Shown: positions 17,001-24,956 of the stretch, in pieces
Numbering within the stretch: the first letter of the stretch is position 1
Layout of the letters: each line of letters begins with the position of its first letter
Assembly: GCF_014172405.1 (NCBI RefSeq)
Contig: NZ_WNXC01000004.1
Coordinates: forward strand, 372,001-436,000
Reading direction: 5' to 3'
Origin: Pedobacter gandavensis
GTDB taxonomy: Bacteria; Bacteroidota; Bacteroidia; Sphingobacteriales; Sphingobacteriaceae
DNA length: 64,000 nucleotides
Position numbers and translations under genes: made by a program
Notes under the pieces: generated by a model
The model's input: only the letters and a program-made list of their open reading frames with translations
Database searches by the model: none
What the model was told of the DNA's origin: nothing

Positions 17001-17705
17001 ATGGTTGAATCCTATAAAAAATGGTATAGTCCGCATTTAAGTGCAGATTTTGAGCTACTGAGCTTCGGAGAAAGTGGCTATCCAATACTACTATTTCCAA
17101 CCAGTATGGGGCGGTATTTCGAACCTAAAGATTTCGATTTAATAAGGGCTGTACAACAATATATAGAAGAAGGAAAAGTAAAAATTTACTGTATAGACAG
17201 TATCGACAAGCTTAGCTGGTATAATAAAAATATCGCTCCCGCTGATCGCATAAGAAACCACATTTGGTATGATCAACTCTTACTGAAAGAGGTTGTTCCC
17301 ATCACGACACAGGAAACCGGGATGGGAAAAATCATCACCGCAGGCTGTAGTTTTGGCGGTTACCATGCGGCAAATTTTGCCTTTCGCCATCCTTGGTTGG
17401 TAAGTCATCTTTTTAGTATGAGTGGCATATTTGATATTCGTGGTCAGCTGGACGGCTTTTATAATGATGATGTCTATTTTAATAACCCTGTAGACTTCCT
17501 CCCCCATGATCAAAACCGCGAACTATGGAATATGAAAATTGCGTTGGGGACAACAGATAGAGATCCCTGTAAAGAGGATAATGAAAGACTTTCGGAAATA
17601 TTAATGGCGAAAGGGATCGATCATTGGCTAGATATCCGCGAAAATGCTGATCACGACTGGCCCATTTGGCGGGAAATGTTTTCAGCATATATTTCCCAAT
17701 TGTAA
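17001..17705 (+). CDS. alpha/beta hydrolase, putative esterase
   Basis: This 234-residue protein belongs to a group of short esterase-like proteins. The nucleophile elbow is GCSFGG with Ser117, and a late ENADHDWPIW gives the His. An upstream GTG at 16953 would add 16 residues. I prefer ATG 17001 because AAGGAG lies ten bases upstream, a rare clear Shine-Dalgarno for this phylum, and because homologues start with ..YKKWYSPHL. It leads a plus-strand run with an ATP-grasp enzyme, a YbdK ligase, an amidotransferase and an unknown ATP-grasp-like protein. Confidence 0.8.
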   Translation: MVESYKKWYSPHLSADFELLSFGESGYPILLFPTSMGRYFEPKDFDLIRAVQQYIEEGKVKIYCIDSIDKLSWYNKNIAPADRIRNHIWYDQLLLKEVVPITTQETGMGKIITAGCSFGGYHAANFAFRHPWLVSHLFSMSGIFDIRGQLDGFYNDDVYFNNPVDFLPHDQNRELWNMKIALGTTDRDPCKEDNERLSEILMAKGIDHWLDIRENADHDWPIWREMFSAYISQL

Positions 17706-17827
17706 GGGAAAAACCTAAGGATAAACCCAGTGCCCTCCCACAGAAACACAAACACAGAACATTAACATTATTCTATTGTTTATAACAAAAGGTTTTTTCA
17801 GCACAAAATCTATAAAACGAAAAACGA

Positions 17828-18793
17828 ATGAAAAAAATCGGAATCTTATTTGGGCAGGAAAGATCCTTTCCGGCGGCCTTCATAAAGCGGGTAAATGAAA
17901 TTGACGGAAAAGAGATCATCGCAGAATCGGTAAATATCGACAAGATTTTTCAAGCCAACCCTTTAGATTATGTGGTAATTATTGACCGGATTTCACAGGA
18001 CGTCCCTTTTTATCGTGCTGCGATGAAAAATGCAGCAATTACCGGAACCGCAGTTATCAATAATCCATTTTGGTGGAGTGCCGACGAAAAGTTCTTTAAC
18101 AATGCATTGGCTATAAAACTCGGCATCCCAGTTCCGAAAACAGCCTTAATACCTTCATACGATCAGCCTGAGGACACCTCTGATGCCTCTTTTAGCAACC
18201 TTGCTTTTCCAATGGATTGGGAAGGCATTTTTGAATATACTGGATTCCCAGCTTACATGAAGCCCTTTGATGGTGGCGGATGGAAGGACGTTTATAAGCT
18301 AACGGACAAAGAAGATTTCTTCGACAAGCACAGTAAAACCAAGCAAACCGTCATGATGCTTCAGGAAGAAATCATTTTCGATGAATATTTCAGGTGTTAC
18401 TGTATTGGTGGAAAATATGTGAAAATTATGCAATATGAGCCGAGAAATCCTGTGCATTTAAGGTACGTAGTAGATGCACCTCCATCAAGTGAAAAACTCT
18501 TAAAAACCATTCATGACTACGTGATTCAACTGAATCAATTCTTAGGGTATGACTTTAATACGGTAGAATTTGCTGTTAGAAATGGTATTCCTTATGCCAT
18601 CGATTTTTGTAATCCCGCCCCGGATGCTGATGTATCAAGCGTTGGCTTGGAAAACTTTGAATGGGTCGTGGAAACATCAGCCAGATATGCCATAGACCGC
18701 GCAAAAGCACATGTAACAGGTCAGGATAACCTAACATGGGGTGAGTATATCAAAGCTTCAGCTATCGGAATTCCATTAATTGACAAAGTATAA
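17828..18793 (+). CDS. ATP-grasp ligase, RimK-like
   Basis: This 321-residue ATP-grasp enzyme would join a carboxylate to an amine through an acyl phosphate. Visible features are an N-terminal preATP-grasp region (to about 110), MKPFDGGGWK with the ATP-binding Lys at about 145, the hinge LQEE at 178-181, and the metal-binding Glu247 and Asp259/Asn262 in DFCNPAPD. The neighbouring YbdK ligase, amidotransferase and second ATP-grasp-like gene suggest a pathway for an amide-linked small molecule. The substrate is unknown. Confidence 0.8.
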   Translation: MKKIGILFGQERSFPAAFIKRVNEIDGKEIIAESVNIDKIFQANPLDYVVIIDRISQDVPFYRAAMKNAAITGTAVINNPFWWSADEKFFNNALAIKLGIPVPKTALIPSYDQPEDTSDASFSNLAFPMDWEGIFEYTGFPAYMKPFDGGGWKDVYKLTDKEDFFDKHSKTKQTVMMLQEEIIFDEYFRCYCIGGKYVKIMQYEPRNPVHLRYVVDAPPSSEKLLKTIHDYVIQLNQFLGYDFNTVEFAVRNGIPYAIDFCNPAPDADVSSVGLENFEWVVETSARYAIDRAKAHVTGQDNLTWGEYIKASAIGIPLIDKV

Positions 18794-18884
18794 GCTTAAA
18801 AACAGTATAAAAGAAAACGCTAAATACCTGCCTCCACAATATTTAGCCGCAAATAACCAGGTATCAAAAGCTAAAAATTAAACG

Positions 18885-19985
18885 ATGAATATTTTTACCC
18901 TTGGTGTTGAGGAAGAATACATGGTTGTCGACCCTGTAACCCGCGAATTGACCTCACACGATCAGAAAATTGTAGAGGCAGCACAAAAAATACATAAAGA
19001 CCAGGTCAAGGCAGAAATGCATCAAGCTGTAGTAGAGGTTGGGACTGGCATCTGTAGAAACACAGAAGAAGCACGTGCAGAAATCTCCCAATTGCGGTAT
19101 ACAGTCGCACAATTGGCAGGAGAACAAGGATTGCGAATTGGCGCAGCAGGTACCCATCCTTTTTCACATTGGGAGAAACAATTGATTACAGAACATCCCA
19201 GGTACAGTGAGATTGTGAATGAGCTTCAAGAAGCCGCCAGGTCTAATTTAATCTTTGGCTTGCATGTGCATGTAGGTTTCCAAAGCAGAGAGTTAGCAAT
19301 TCACATTGCCAATCAGGTGCGTTATTTTTTACCGCATGTGTTTGCCTTGTCTACTAACTCACCTTTTTGGGAGAGCAGGAACACTGGGTATAAATCTTTC
19401 CGAACAAAAATATTTGATAAGTTTCCACGGACAGGAATTCCTGACATTTTCAATAGCATTGAGGATTATGATAACTATGTTAAATTATTGATCAAAACCA
19501 ACAGTATTGATAATGCTAAAAAGATATGGTGGGACATTAGAGTTCATCCCTTTTTTGAAACCATAGAATTCAGAATTTGCGATTGTCCGATGCTAATTGA
19601 TGAGACGATGGCATTTGTAGCCCTATTCCAGGCACTATGTGCTAAATTATACAAACTCCGTTTGCAGAACATGAAATTCATCAGTTATTCCAGAGCTTTA
19701 ATTAATGAAAATAAATGGAGGGCAGCCAGATATGGAATTGATGGAAATTTGATTGATTTTGGAAAAGAAATGGAGGTAAATTGTCGAAATCTGGTGTTGG
19801 AACTACTCGATTTTGTAGACGACGTAGTAGATGATCTAGGTTGTAGAGAAGACCTTAAATATGTCCATACCATCCTCGCCAATGGCACTGGCGCTGACCG
19901 ACAATTGGCTGTTTACGAACAAAATGGTAACTTTGAATCAGTGGTAGACTACATTACCACACAAACATTAATAGGTGCCAAATAA
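18885..19985 (+). CDS. carboxylate-amine ligase, YbdK/GCS2 family
   Basis: This 366-residue protein has the family N-terminus LGVEEEYMVVDP (6-17), with the metal-binding Glu cluster, and GLHVHVGF at about 125-132 with two His. The family is related to gamma-glutamylcysteine synthetase. It ligates a carboxylate, usually glutamate, to an amine with ATP, and E. coli YbdK shows weak glutamate-cysteine ligase activity. The stop codon is one base before the ATG of the next gene, indicating tight coupling with the amidotransferase. No gshB-type gene is adjacent, so plain glutathione synthesis is not the obvious reading. Confidence 0.88.
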   Translation: MNIFTLGVEEEYMVVDPVTRELTSHDQKIVEAAQKIHKDQVKAEMHQAVVEVGTGICRNTEEARAEISQLRYTVAQLAGEQGLRIGAAGTHPFSHWEKQLITEHPRYSEIVNELQEAARSNLIFGLHVHVGFQSRELAIHIANQVRYFLPHVFALSTNSPFWESRNTGYKSFRTKIFDKFPRTGIPDIFNSIEDYDNYVKLLIKTNSIDNAKKIWWDIRVHPFFETIEFRICDCPMLIDETMAFVALFQALCAKLYKLRLQNMKFISYSRALINENKWRAARYGIDGNLIDFGKEMEVNCRNLVLELLDFVDDVVDDLGCREDLKYVHTILANGTGADRQLAVYEQNGNFESVVDYITTQTLIGAK

Positions 19986-19986
19986 A

Positions 19987-20820
19987 ATGACCAGGGATAA
20001 AAATAACATTAGAGTTGCTGTAATTGACATGAATAATGGAGCTGCAAATCAAGGAATGCGCGGGATACAAGAAATCTTAATTCGTTATCAAAAAGAAACA
20101 GCAAACAGCCTGTCATTTGAGATATTTGATTTGAGGTTAAAGGGTGAAATTCCTGACGCTACTTATGACATTTACATTTCCAGCGGTGGGCCGGGGAGTC
20201 CCTTTGATGGGATTGGAGCAACCTGGGAAAACGATTTTTTCACACTGATGGACGAATTGGAGGCCTTTAATTTGGGAAATGAACATCAAAAGAAACACGT
20301 TTTCTTAATCTGTCATTCTTTCCAAATGGCTTGTCGAAAATTTGGTGTAGGTAAAGTGATCAAGAGACGTTCTACTGCCTTCGGCATATTTCCGATATTT
20401 CTAACTGAAGAGGGTGAAAATGATCCTATTTTTAATGGGCTCCCAAATCCTTTTTATACAGTGGATAGTAGAGACTGGCAGGTCATCAACCCGGAAGATA
20501 TTTTCTTTTCTAATCATGAAGCTGAAGTGTTGGCCATAGAAAAAGAACGCCCGCATATTGATTTGGAGCGCTGTGTAATGGCTATTCGCTTTACTCCAGA
20601 AATTGTAGGCACACAATTTCACCCGGAAGCAGATCCTGTTGGCATGAAGCTATATCTGCTTCAGGAAGACAAGAAAAAGGCAATTATAGAAAACCATGGA
20701 GAGGAAAAATATCTCGATATGCTGAATAGCGTAGACGATCCAAATAGAATCTCACTGACCCAAAGCTTAATTTTACCGAACTTTCTAAACGAGGCCATAA
20801 ATGCTTTGCAAGAAGCATAA
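19987..20820 (+). CDS. class I glutamine amidotransferase-like protein
   Basis: The 277-residue protein has the class I GATase layout. SSGGPGSP lies at about 65-72, the nucleophile Cys109 is in LICHSFQMAC, and His212/Glu214 are in QFHPEAD. The nucleophile elbow is unusual because GxCxGxQ is replaced by LICHSFQ, while Cys and Gln are kept. Such domains release ammonia from glutamine for a partner synthetase. They can also hydrolyse gamma-glutamyl bonds, which would suit a pathway containing a YbdK ligase. ATG 19987 follows the previous stop by one base. GTG 19975 is less likely. Confidence 0.8.
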   Translation: MTRDKNNIRVAVIDMNNGAANQGMRGIQEILIRYQKETANSLSFEIFDLRLKGEIPDATYDIYISSGGPGSPFDGIGATWENDFFTLMDELEAFNLGNEHQKKHVFLICHSFQMACRKFGVGKVIKRRSTAFGIFPIFLTEEGENDPIFNGLPNPFYTVDSRDWQVINPEDIFFSNHEAEVLAIEKERPHIDLERCVMAIRFTPEIVGTQFHPEADPVGMKLYLLQEDKKKAIIENHGEEKYLDMLNSVDDPNRISLTQSLILPNFLNEAINALQEA

Positions 20821-20863
20821 AGTAACAAGTTGTCCTATAAAACACGGAAAAACTGCATGAGAT

Positions 20864-22051
20864 ATGATCAATAGCTATAGGGTCTCTTTCAACGAGCAAT
20901 TTTCAAAAGAACAATACAACTTGTTTTTGAAGGAATTGGAAAAAGGATTTGTCGAAATTCCTTTTAGAATAGCAGAGACTCCTGTATTTATTCCCACCAT
21001 GTTAAAAGATCAACTTATTGCTGCCGGTGCAGAAATCATTGCCATAATTAAAGATCCAAATTTTAAAAGTCTGACTGAGAAATCCATTCCGATGGAATGG
21101 AAAGTTCCAAATGAGAGTGCCCATCCTCATTTCCTAACTTTCGACTTTGGAATTTGTAAAGATCAATCGGGAAAACTGAGTCCAAAATTAATTGAGCTTC
21201 AGGGTTTCCCCTCATTATATGGTTTTCAGTCTCATTTAGCAAAGACCATTCAGCAATCTTTTAAATTATCATCGGAACTAACGCCATATTTCGAGGGGCT
21301 TAATGAACAAAGCTATCTTGATCTACTCAAAGAGGTCATAATTGGAAAACATAAACCTCATGAAGTTGCCTTGATGGACATTAATGCCCCTCAGCAGAAA
21401 ACGGCAATTGACTTTCTCCTCACAGCGAAATACCTAGGCCTAAAAATATTGAGCCTTTCCGACTTAAAAAAAGAAGGTAACCATCTTTATTACCTAGAAG
21501 ATGGCAAAAAAGTGGTTTTAAAAAGAATTTATAACCGATTGATTTTTGATGAGATTGGCGACAACACCGAGGTTTTCAGGGATAATTTTGATCCAAGGGA
21601 AGCACTAGATATAGAGTGGATTACACATCCCAACTGGTTTTATCGGATCAGCAAGTACACCATGCCCTTTTTAAAAGGCGATTTTGTTCCCACTACTCAT
21701 TTCCTTAACGATTTGAAGGAAATTCCAGAAGATCTAGAAAACTATGTATTAAAACCTCTATTTTCTTTTGCAGGACTAGGGGTAATTATTGATGTTGAAA
21801 AGAAGGATATTGAACATATTTCAGATCCAGAAAATTGGATCCTGCAAAAAAAAGTGGATTATGAGCCCGCTGTTCAAGCTCCAGATGGCGGTATTAAAGT
21901 GGAGATCAGACTAATGTATTTATGGCCAGAAGAAAAAGAACCAGTACTTTGTATCAGTCTTGTGCGATTAAGCAGGGGAAAAATGATAGGTGTCCGATAC
22001 AATAACGATTTTGATTGGGTTGGCGGAACTGTTGGCCTAATGGAAAAGTAA
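20864..22051 (+). CDS. uncharacterised protein, ATP-grasp-like C-terminal half
   Basis: I do not recognise a named family for this 395-residue protein. The C-terminal half shows ATP-grasp-like patterns. YVLKPLFSFAGLGVIIDV gives a Lys and a glycine-rich turn, WILQKKVDYEP resembles the hinge, and VEIRLMYLW precedes a conserved-looking end with RLSRGKMIGVRYNN and DFDWVGG. The N-terminal half has ELQGFPSLYGFQ and no signal peptide. It could be a carboxylate-amine ligase or a glutathionylspermidine-synthase-like fold. It is the last gene of the amidoligase run, 43 bases after the amidotransferase. Function is unassigned. Confidence 0.6.
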   Translation: MINSYRVSFNEQFSKEQYNLFLKELEKGFVEIPFRIAETPVFIPTMLKDQLIAAGAEIIAIIKDPNFKSLTEKSIPMEWKVPNESAHPHFLTFDFGICKDQSGKLSPKLIELQGFPSLYGFQSHLAKTIQQSFKLSSELTPYFEGLNEQSYLDLLKEVIIGKHKPHEVALMDINAPQQKTAIDFLLTAKYLGLKILSLSDLKKEGNHLYYLEDGKKVVLKRIYNRLIFDEIGDNTEVFRDNFDPREALDIEWITHPNWFYRISKYTMPFLKGDFVPTTHFLNDLKEIPEDLENYVLKPLFSFAGLGVIIDVEKKDIEHISDPENWILQKKVDYEPAVQAPDGGIKVEIRLMYLWPEEKEPVLCISLVRLSRGKMIGVRYNNDFDWVGGTVGLMEK

Positions 22052-22067
22052 ATTTACATTGAACAGA

Positions 22068-22082
22068 CCTGCACGAAGCAGG
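22068..22082 (+). terminator. short hairpin after the amidoligase run
   Basis: CCTGC (22068-22072) pairs with GCAGG (22078-22082) around a five-base loop and is followed by CTTTACTT. It lies 16 bases after the last amidoligase-group stop codon. The stem is short, so termination would be partial. Confidence 0.4.
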
Positions 22083-22089
22083 CTTTACT

Positions 22090-22097
22090 TAGTTTTG
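22090..22097 (+). promoter_or_regulatory. -7 element before the Cys-rich small protein
   Basis: TAGTTTTG is an exact TAnnTTTG match. It ends five bases before the ATG at 22103, so any transcript would be leaderless or nearly so. No TTTG is present at the expected -33 distance. Confidence 0.5.
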
Positions 22098-22102
22098 TAA
22101 CC

Positions 22103-22261
22103 ATGGATATTCAAACCATATTAGTTGTCATTCTTTTCATCGCTGCTATATTTTATATAGGACGTATGATTATTAGATCAATATCCCCTAAAAAAGGAGG
22201 CTGTGCTTCGAACTGCAAATGCGGTGTAGATTTTTCAAATATCGAACCTAATAAAAAATAG
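22103..22261 (+). CDS. FeoB-associated Cys-rich membrane protein
   Basis: This 52-residue protein has one N-terminal membrane helix (about 4-20), a basic linker (PKKGGC) and a short tail with three Cys in CASNCKCG. That layout matches the small Cys-rich membrane proteins usually encoded beside feoB and thought to assist ferrous iron uptake. No feoB or feoA lies in this window, so the gene is separated from its usual partner. It reads from ATG 22103 to TAG 22259-22261 and precedes a Crp/Fnr regulator gene by 17 bases. Confidence 0.8.
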   Translation: MDIQTILVVILFIAAIFYIGRMIIRSISPKKGGCASNCKCGVDFSNIEPNKK

Positions 22262-22278
22262 ATTTCATATAACTACCT

Positions 22279-22866
22279 ATGCTTGAGCAATTCAAACTCT
22301 ATTTACAGAAAAAAGTCGCCATTACCGATGAACAGTTCGACTTAATCTCCGGTCGGCTTAAAGTAAAGAGCTTTGATAAAAATGAAATGATTTTGATGAA
22401 GGGGGAAGTCTCCCCTCATGGTTATTTTGTGCTTAACGGTTTACTACGCAGCTATTCAATAGATGCTAAAGGTAAAACTCATATCATCCAGTTTGCCCCT
22501 GAACAGTGGTGGCTGTCCGATCGTAATGGGATGTTTAATGAGGCCTCTGAGTTTTTTATTGATGCTATTGAGCCTACCCAAGCTATTGTAATGCCAAAAA
22601 ATTTCATTGATGATGCAGCGAAGCATGTTCCATGCATGTATGATTTTAATAACACCATGCTGAACAATTCTATTCGTTTTATGCATAAAAGGATCAATAT
22701 GTTGCTTAGTGCTACGGCCGAAGAAAGGTATTTGAACTTCATTCAGCTTTACCCAAACCTCACCTTAAGAGTGCCACAATGGATGATTGCGTCCTATTTG
22801 GGCATCACCCCAGAATCGCTCAGCAGAGTTCGTAAAGACCTCGCGCACAAGCATTTTAAAGTCTAA
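22279..22866 (+). CDS. Crp/Fnr family transcriptional regulator
   Basis: This 195-residue regulator has an N-terminal cyclic-nucleotide-binding-like domain (about 10-120) and a C-terminal helix-turn-helix at about 165-190 (MIASYLGITPESLSRVRKDL). There is no N-terminal Cys cluster, so it is not an FNR-type iron-sulfur sensor. The effector is unknown. The gene lies between the Cys-rich small protein and yceI/pirin genes, and these are the most obvious candidate targets. Confidence 0.88.
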   Translation: MLEQFKLYLQKKVAITDEQFDLISGRLKVKSFDKNEMILMKGEVSPHGYFVLNGLLRSYSIDAKGKTHIIQFAPEQWWLSDRNGMFNEASEFFIDAIEPTQAIVMPKNFIDDAAKHVPCMYDFNNTMLNNSIRFMHKRINMLLSATAEERYLNFIQLYPNLTLRVPQWMIASYLGITPESLSRVRKDLAHKHFKV

Positions 22867-22909
22867 CACTTTCTTATCATACATCAATGTAAGCCTGGGT
22901 TTGTGGCCG

Positions 22910-22917
22910 TAATTTTG
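22910..22917 (+). promoter_or_regulatory. -7 element of the yceI gene
   Basis: TAATTTTG matches TAnnTTTG exactly and lies 36 bases before the yceI ATG. A TTTG at 22900-22903 is too close to act as the -33 box, so only the -7 box is supported. Confidence 0.5.
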
Positions 22918-22953
22918 TGTTGTAAATAAAGAACAACTAAAAACAACAATACT

Positions 22954-23484
22954 ATGGCAACTACTCAATGGTCATTAGACCCAACTCACAGTGAACTACA
23001 GTTTAAAGTAAAACACTTAATGATCACTACAGTAACTGGTAGCTTGAACACGTTAACAGGCTCTTTAACTTCTGATACCGAAGATTTTGAAAATGCGAAG
23101 GTTACTTTTGAAGCGGATATCAATTCAATTGATACCGGAAATACAGATAGGGATAATCATTTGAAAAGTGGTGATTTCTTTGACGGGGAACAATTTCCTA
23201 AAATGACGTTTACTTCTAGTTCTTTTGAAAAAGATGGAGGTGATTACGTTCTAAAAGGTGATTTAACCATAAAAGGAACAACTAAATCTGTTAAATTAAA
23301 TGTAGAATTTGGTGGCATGGCTACAGATCCTTGGGGAAATACTAAGGCTGGATTTACCATCAGTGGTAAAATCAACAGAACTGACTTTGGTTTAACCTGG
23401 AATGCAGCTTTGGAAACTGGTGGAGTGATGGTAAGCGAGGACGTAAGAATATTAGGCGAATTACAGTTTGTAAAACAGGCTTAA
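22954..23484 (+). CDS. YceI family protein
   Basis: This 176-residue lipocalin-like protein has the family start WSLDPTHSELQFKVKHLMIT. It also has DRDNHLKSGDFFD and FPKMTFTS blocks and ends with VSEDVRILGELQF. YceI proteins bind isoprenoid-type lipids in a beta barrel. This copy has no signal peptide and so appears cytoplasmic, as in many Bacteroidota. It precedes the pirin gene by 37 bases, a common pairing in stress-related operons under Crp/Fnr-type regulators. Confidence 0.9.
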   Translation: MATTQWSLDPTHSELQFKVKHLMITTVTGSLNTLTGSLTSDTEDFENAKVTFEADINSIDTGNTDRDNHLKSGDFFDGEQFPKMTFTSSSFEKDGGDYVLKGDLTIKGTTKSVKLNVEFGGMATDPWGNTKAGFTISGKINRTDFGLTWNAALETGGVMVSEDVRILGELQFVKQA

Positions 23485-23521
23485 AAACAACACGTCCATC
23501 TTAATTTAGAATGGAGACGTA

Positions 23522-24397
23522 ATGAATGAAAATATAAAACAGGTGTCGGCAACTTTAAATCCGCCGGCACCTCATATGGTTGGAGATGGCTTTAGGGTTC
23601 ATAACTTCTTTCCTAATGGGTATAAACTCAAAATGAGTCCTTTTTTCCTATTGGATTACAATTCTAAAATCCAATTTTCTGCCCGGAATGAACCTAGAGG
23701 GGTTGGGGTGCATCCACATCGGGGCTTTGAAACGGTTACCATTGCCTATCATGGAGCAGTTGCACATCATGATAGTGCAGGAAATTCCGGGGTAATCTAC
23801 CCTGGCGACGTACAGTGGATGACTGCAGCGAGTGGCATTCTACACAAGGAGTATCATGAAGAGGCTTTTAGTAAAAAAGGTGGTGCTTTCCAAATGGTGC
23901 AGCTTTGGATCAATTTACCCGCTAAAGATAAAATGAGCAAACCGAAATATCAGGCGCTGACTCATGCGGAAATTGCGAGGCATCAATTACCGAATAACTC
24001 TGGTCAGGTAGAGGTAATTGCCGGAGAATACCTCGATACAAAAGGATCAGCCAATACTTTTACACCAATTCATGTCTATAATTTACGCTTGAATAAAAGT
24101 GGAGAGGCTAGTTTCAATTTCCCTGCAAATTTCAATACCGCATTTATGGTGATTGAAGGAGAAATCAAAGTGAATGATCGGGAAATCGCCAAAGCTGACA
24201 CATTGGTACACTTCAAAAACGAAGGTGAACAGATCCTTGTAACAGGTCTTCAGGATAGCATCGTACTTATTTTAAGCGGAGCGCCCATAAACGAACCTAT
24301 CGCTCATTACGGGCCGTTTTTAATGAATAAACCAGAAGAAATCCAACAAGCAATCGCAGATTATAACCAAGGAAAATTCGGCTATTTAGAAGAATAA
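23522..24397 (+). CDS. pirin family protein
   Basis: This 291-residue bicupin has the expected metal ligands of pirin. His64 and His66 are in HPHRGFETVT, and His108 and Glu110 are in GILHKEYH. A C-terminal cupin follows from about 180. Some bacterial pirins oxidise quercetin and others act as redox-linked regulators, so the exact role is open. It follows yceI and ends at a strong bidirectional terminator shared with the convergent ispF gene. Confidence 0.9.
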   Translation: MNENIKQVSATLNPPAPHMVGDGFRVHNFFPNGYKLKMSPFFLLDYNSKIQFSARNEPRGVGVHPHRGFETVTIAYHGAVAHHDSAGNSGVIYPGDVQWMTAASGILHKEYHEEAFSKKGGAFQMVQLWINLPAKDKMSKPKYQALTHAEIARHQLPNNSGQVEVIAGEYLDTKGSANTFTPIHVYNLRLNKSGEASFNFPANFNTAFMVIEGEIKVNDREIAKADTLVHFKNEGEQILVTGLQDSIVLILSGAPINEPIAHYGPFLMNKPEEIQQAIADYNQGKFGYLEE

Positions 24398-24420
24398 TGC
24401 GGCTTTTAGACATTTATAAA

Positions 24421-24455
24421 AATGCCCTCAAAATGATCTAAATTTTGAGGGCATT
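24421..24455. terminator. bidirectional terminator between pirin gene and ispF
   Basis: AATGCCCTCAAAAT at 24421-24434 pairs perfectly with ATTTTGAGGGCATT at 24442-24455. The A-rich and T-rich ends allow use in both directions between the two convergent genes. Confidence 0.85.
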
Positions 24456-24476
24456 GCAATTAATCGATTTCTTATT

Positions 24477-24956
24477 TTATAATTTTTGAATTAGGCAAAC
24501 CGCATAAGCAACAACCCCCTCTTCTCTACCAATAAATCCCATTTGCTCATTTGTGGTAGCTTTAATTGAAATATCTTCTATGTCCATTCCCATAGCAGTG
24601 GCAATGTGCTGTTGCATCGCCGGAATATGTGGATTGATTTTTGGTGCTTCTAAACAAAGCATCGCATCAATATTCCCAATTTCAAATCCTTTTTCTTTTA
24701 CCAGTTTCACACTTTCCTGCAATAGAATCACACTACTAATCCCCTTCCAACGAGGATCTGTATTTTTAAAATGGTAACCGATATCGCGAAGATTTGCGGC
24801 TCCCAGTAATGCATCGCAAATTGCATGAAGTAACACGTCCGCATCTGAATGACCAAAAGCTCCTTTATGGTGTTCTAAATTTACTCCTCCTACGATAAAA
24901 GGATGGCCATCCTTCAACTGGTGTACATCAAAGCCAAATCCTACCTTAATCTTCAT
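24477..24956 (-). CDS. ispF: 2-C-methyl-D-erythritol 2,4-cyclodiphosphate synthase
   Basis: This enzyme acts in the non-mevalonate (MEP) isoprenoid pathway. It cyclises CDP-methylerythritol phosphate and releases CMP. The 159-residue protein has the zinc ligands Asp10, His12 and His44 (GFDVHQL and DADVLLHAICDALLGA) and the C-terminal TTNEQMGFIGREEG block. The frame extends upstream to 25037, but homologues begin MKIKVGFGFDVH, so 24956 is the start. The gene appears monocistronic. Confidence 0.95.
   Translation of the reverse strand: MKIKVGFGFDVHQLKDGHPFIVGGVNLEHHKGAFGHSDADVLLHAICDALLGAANLRDIGYHFKNTDPRWKGISSVILLQESVKLVKEKGFEIGNIDAMLCLEAPKINPHIPAMQQHIATAMGMDIEDISIKATTNEQMGFIGREEGVVAYAVCLIQKL

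Noticed and set aside
23485..23521. Imperfect hairpin between yceI and the pirin gene as a terminator
   Set aside because: The stem CGTCCAT/ATGGAGACG is interrupted and there is no T run. The genes are more likely co-transcribed.
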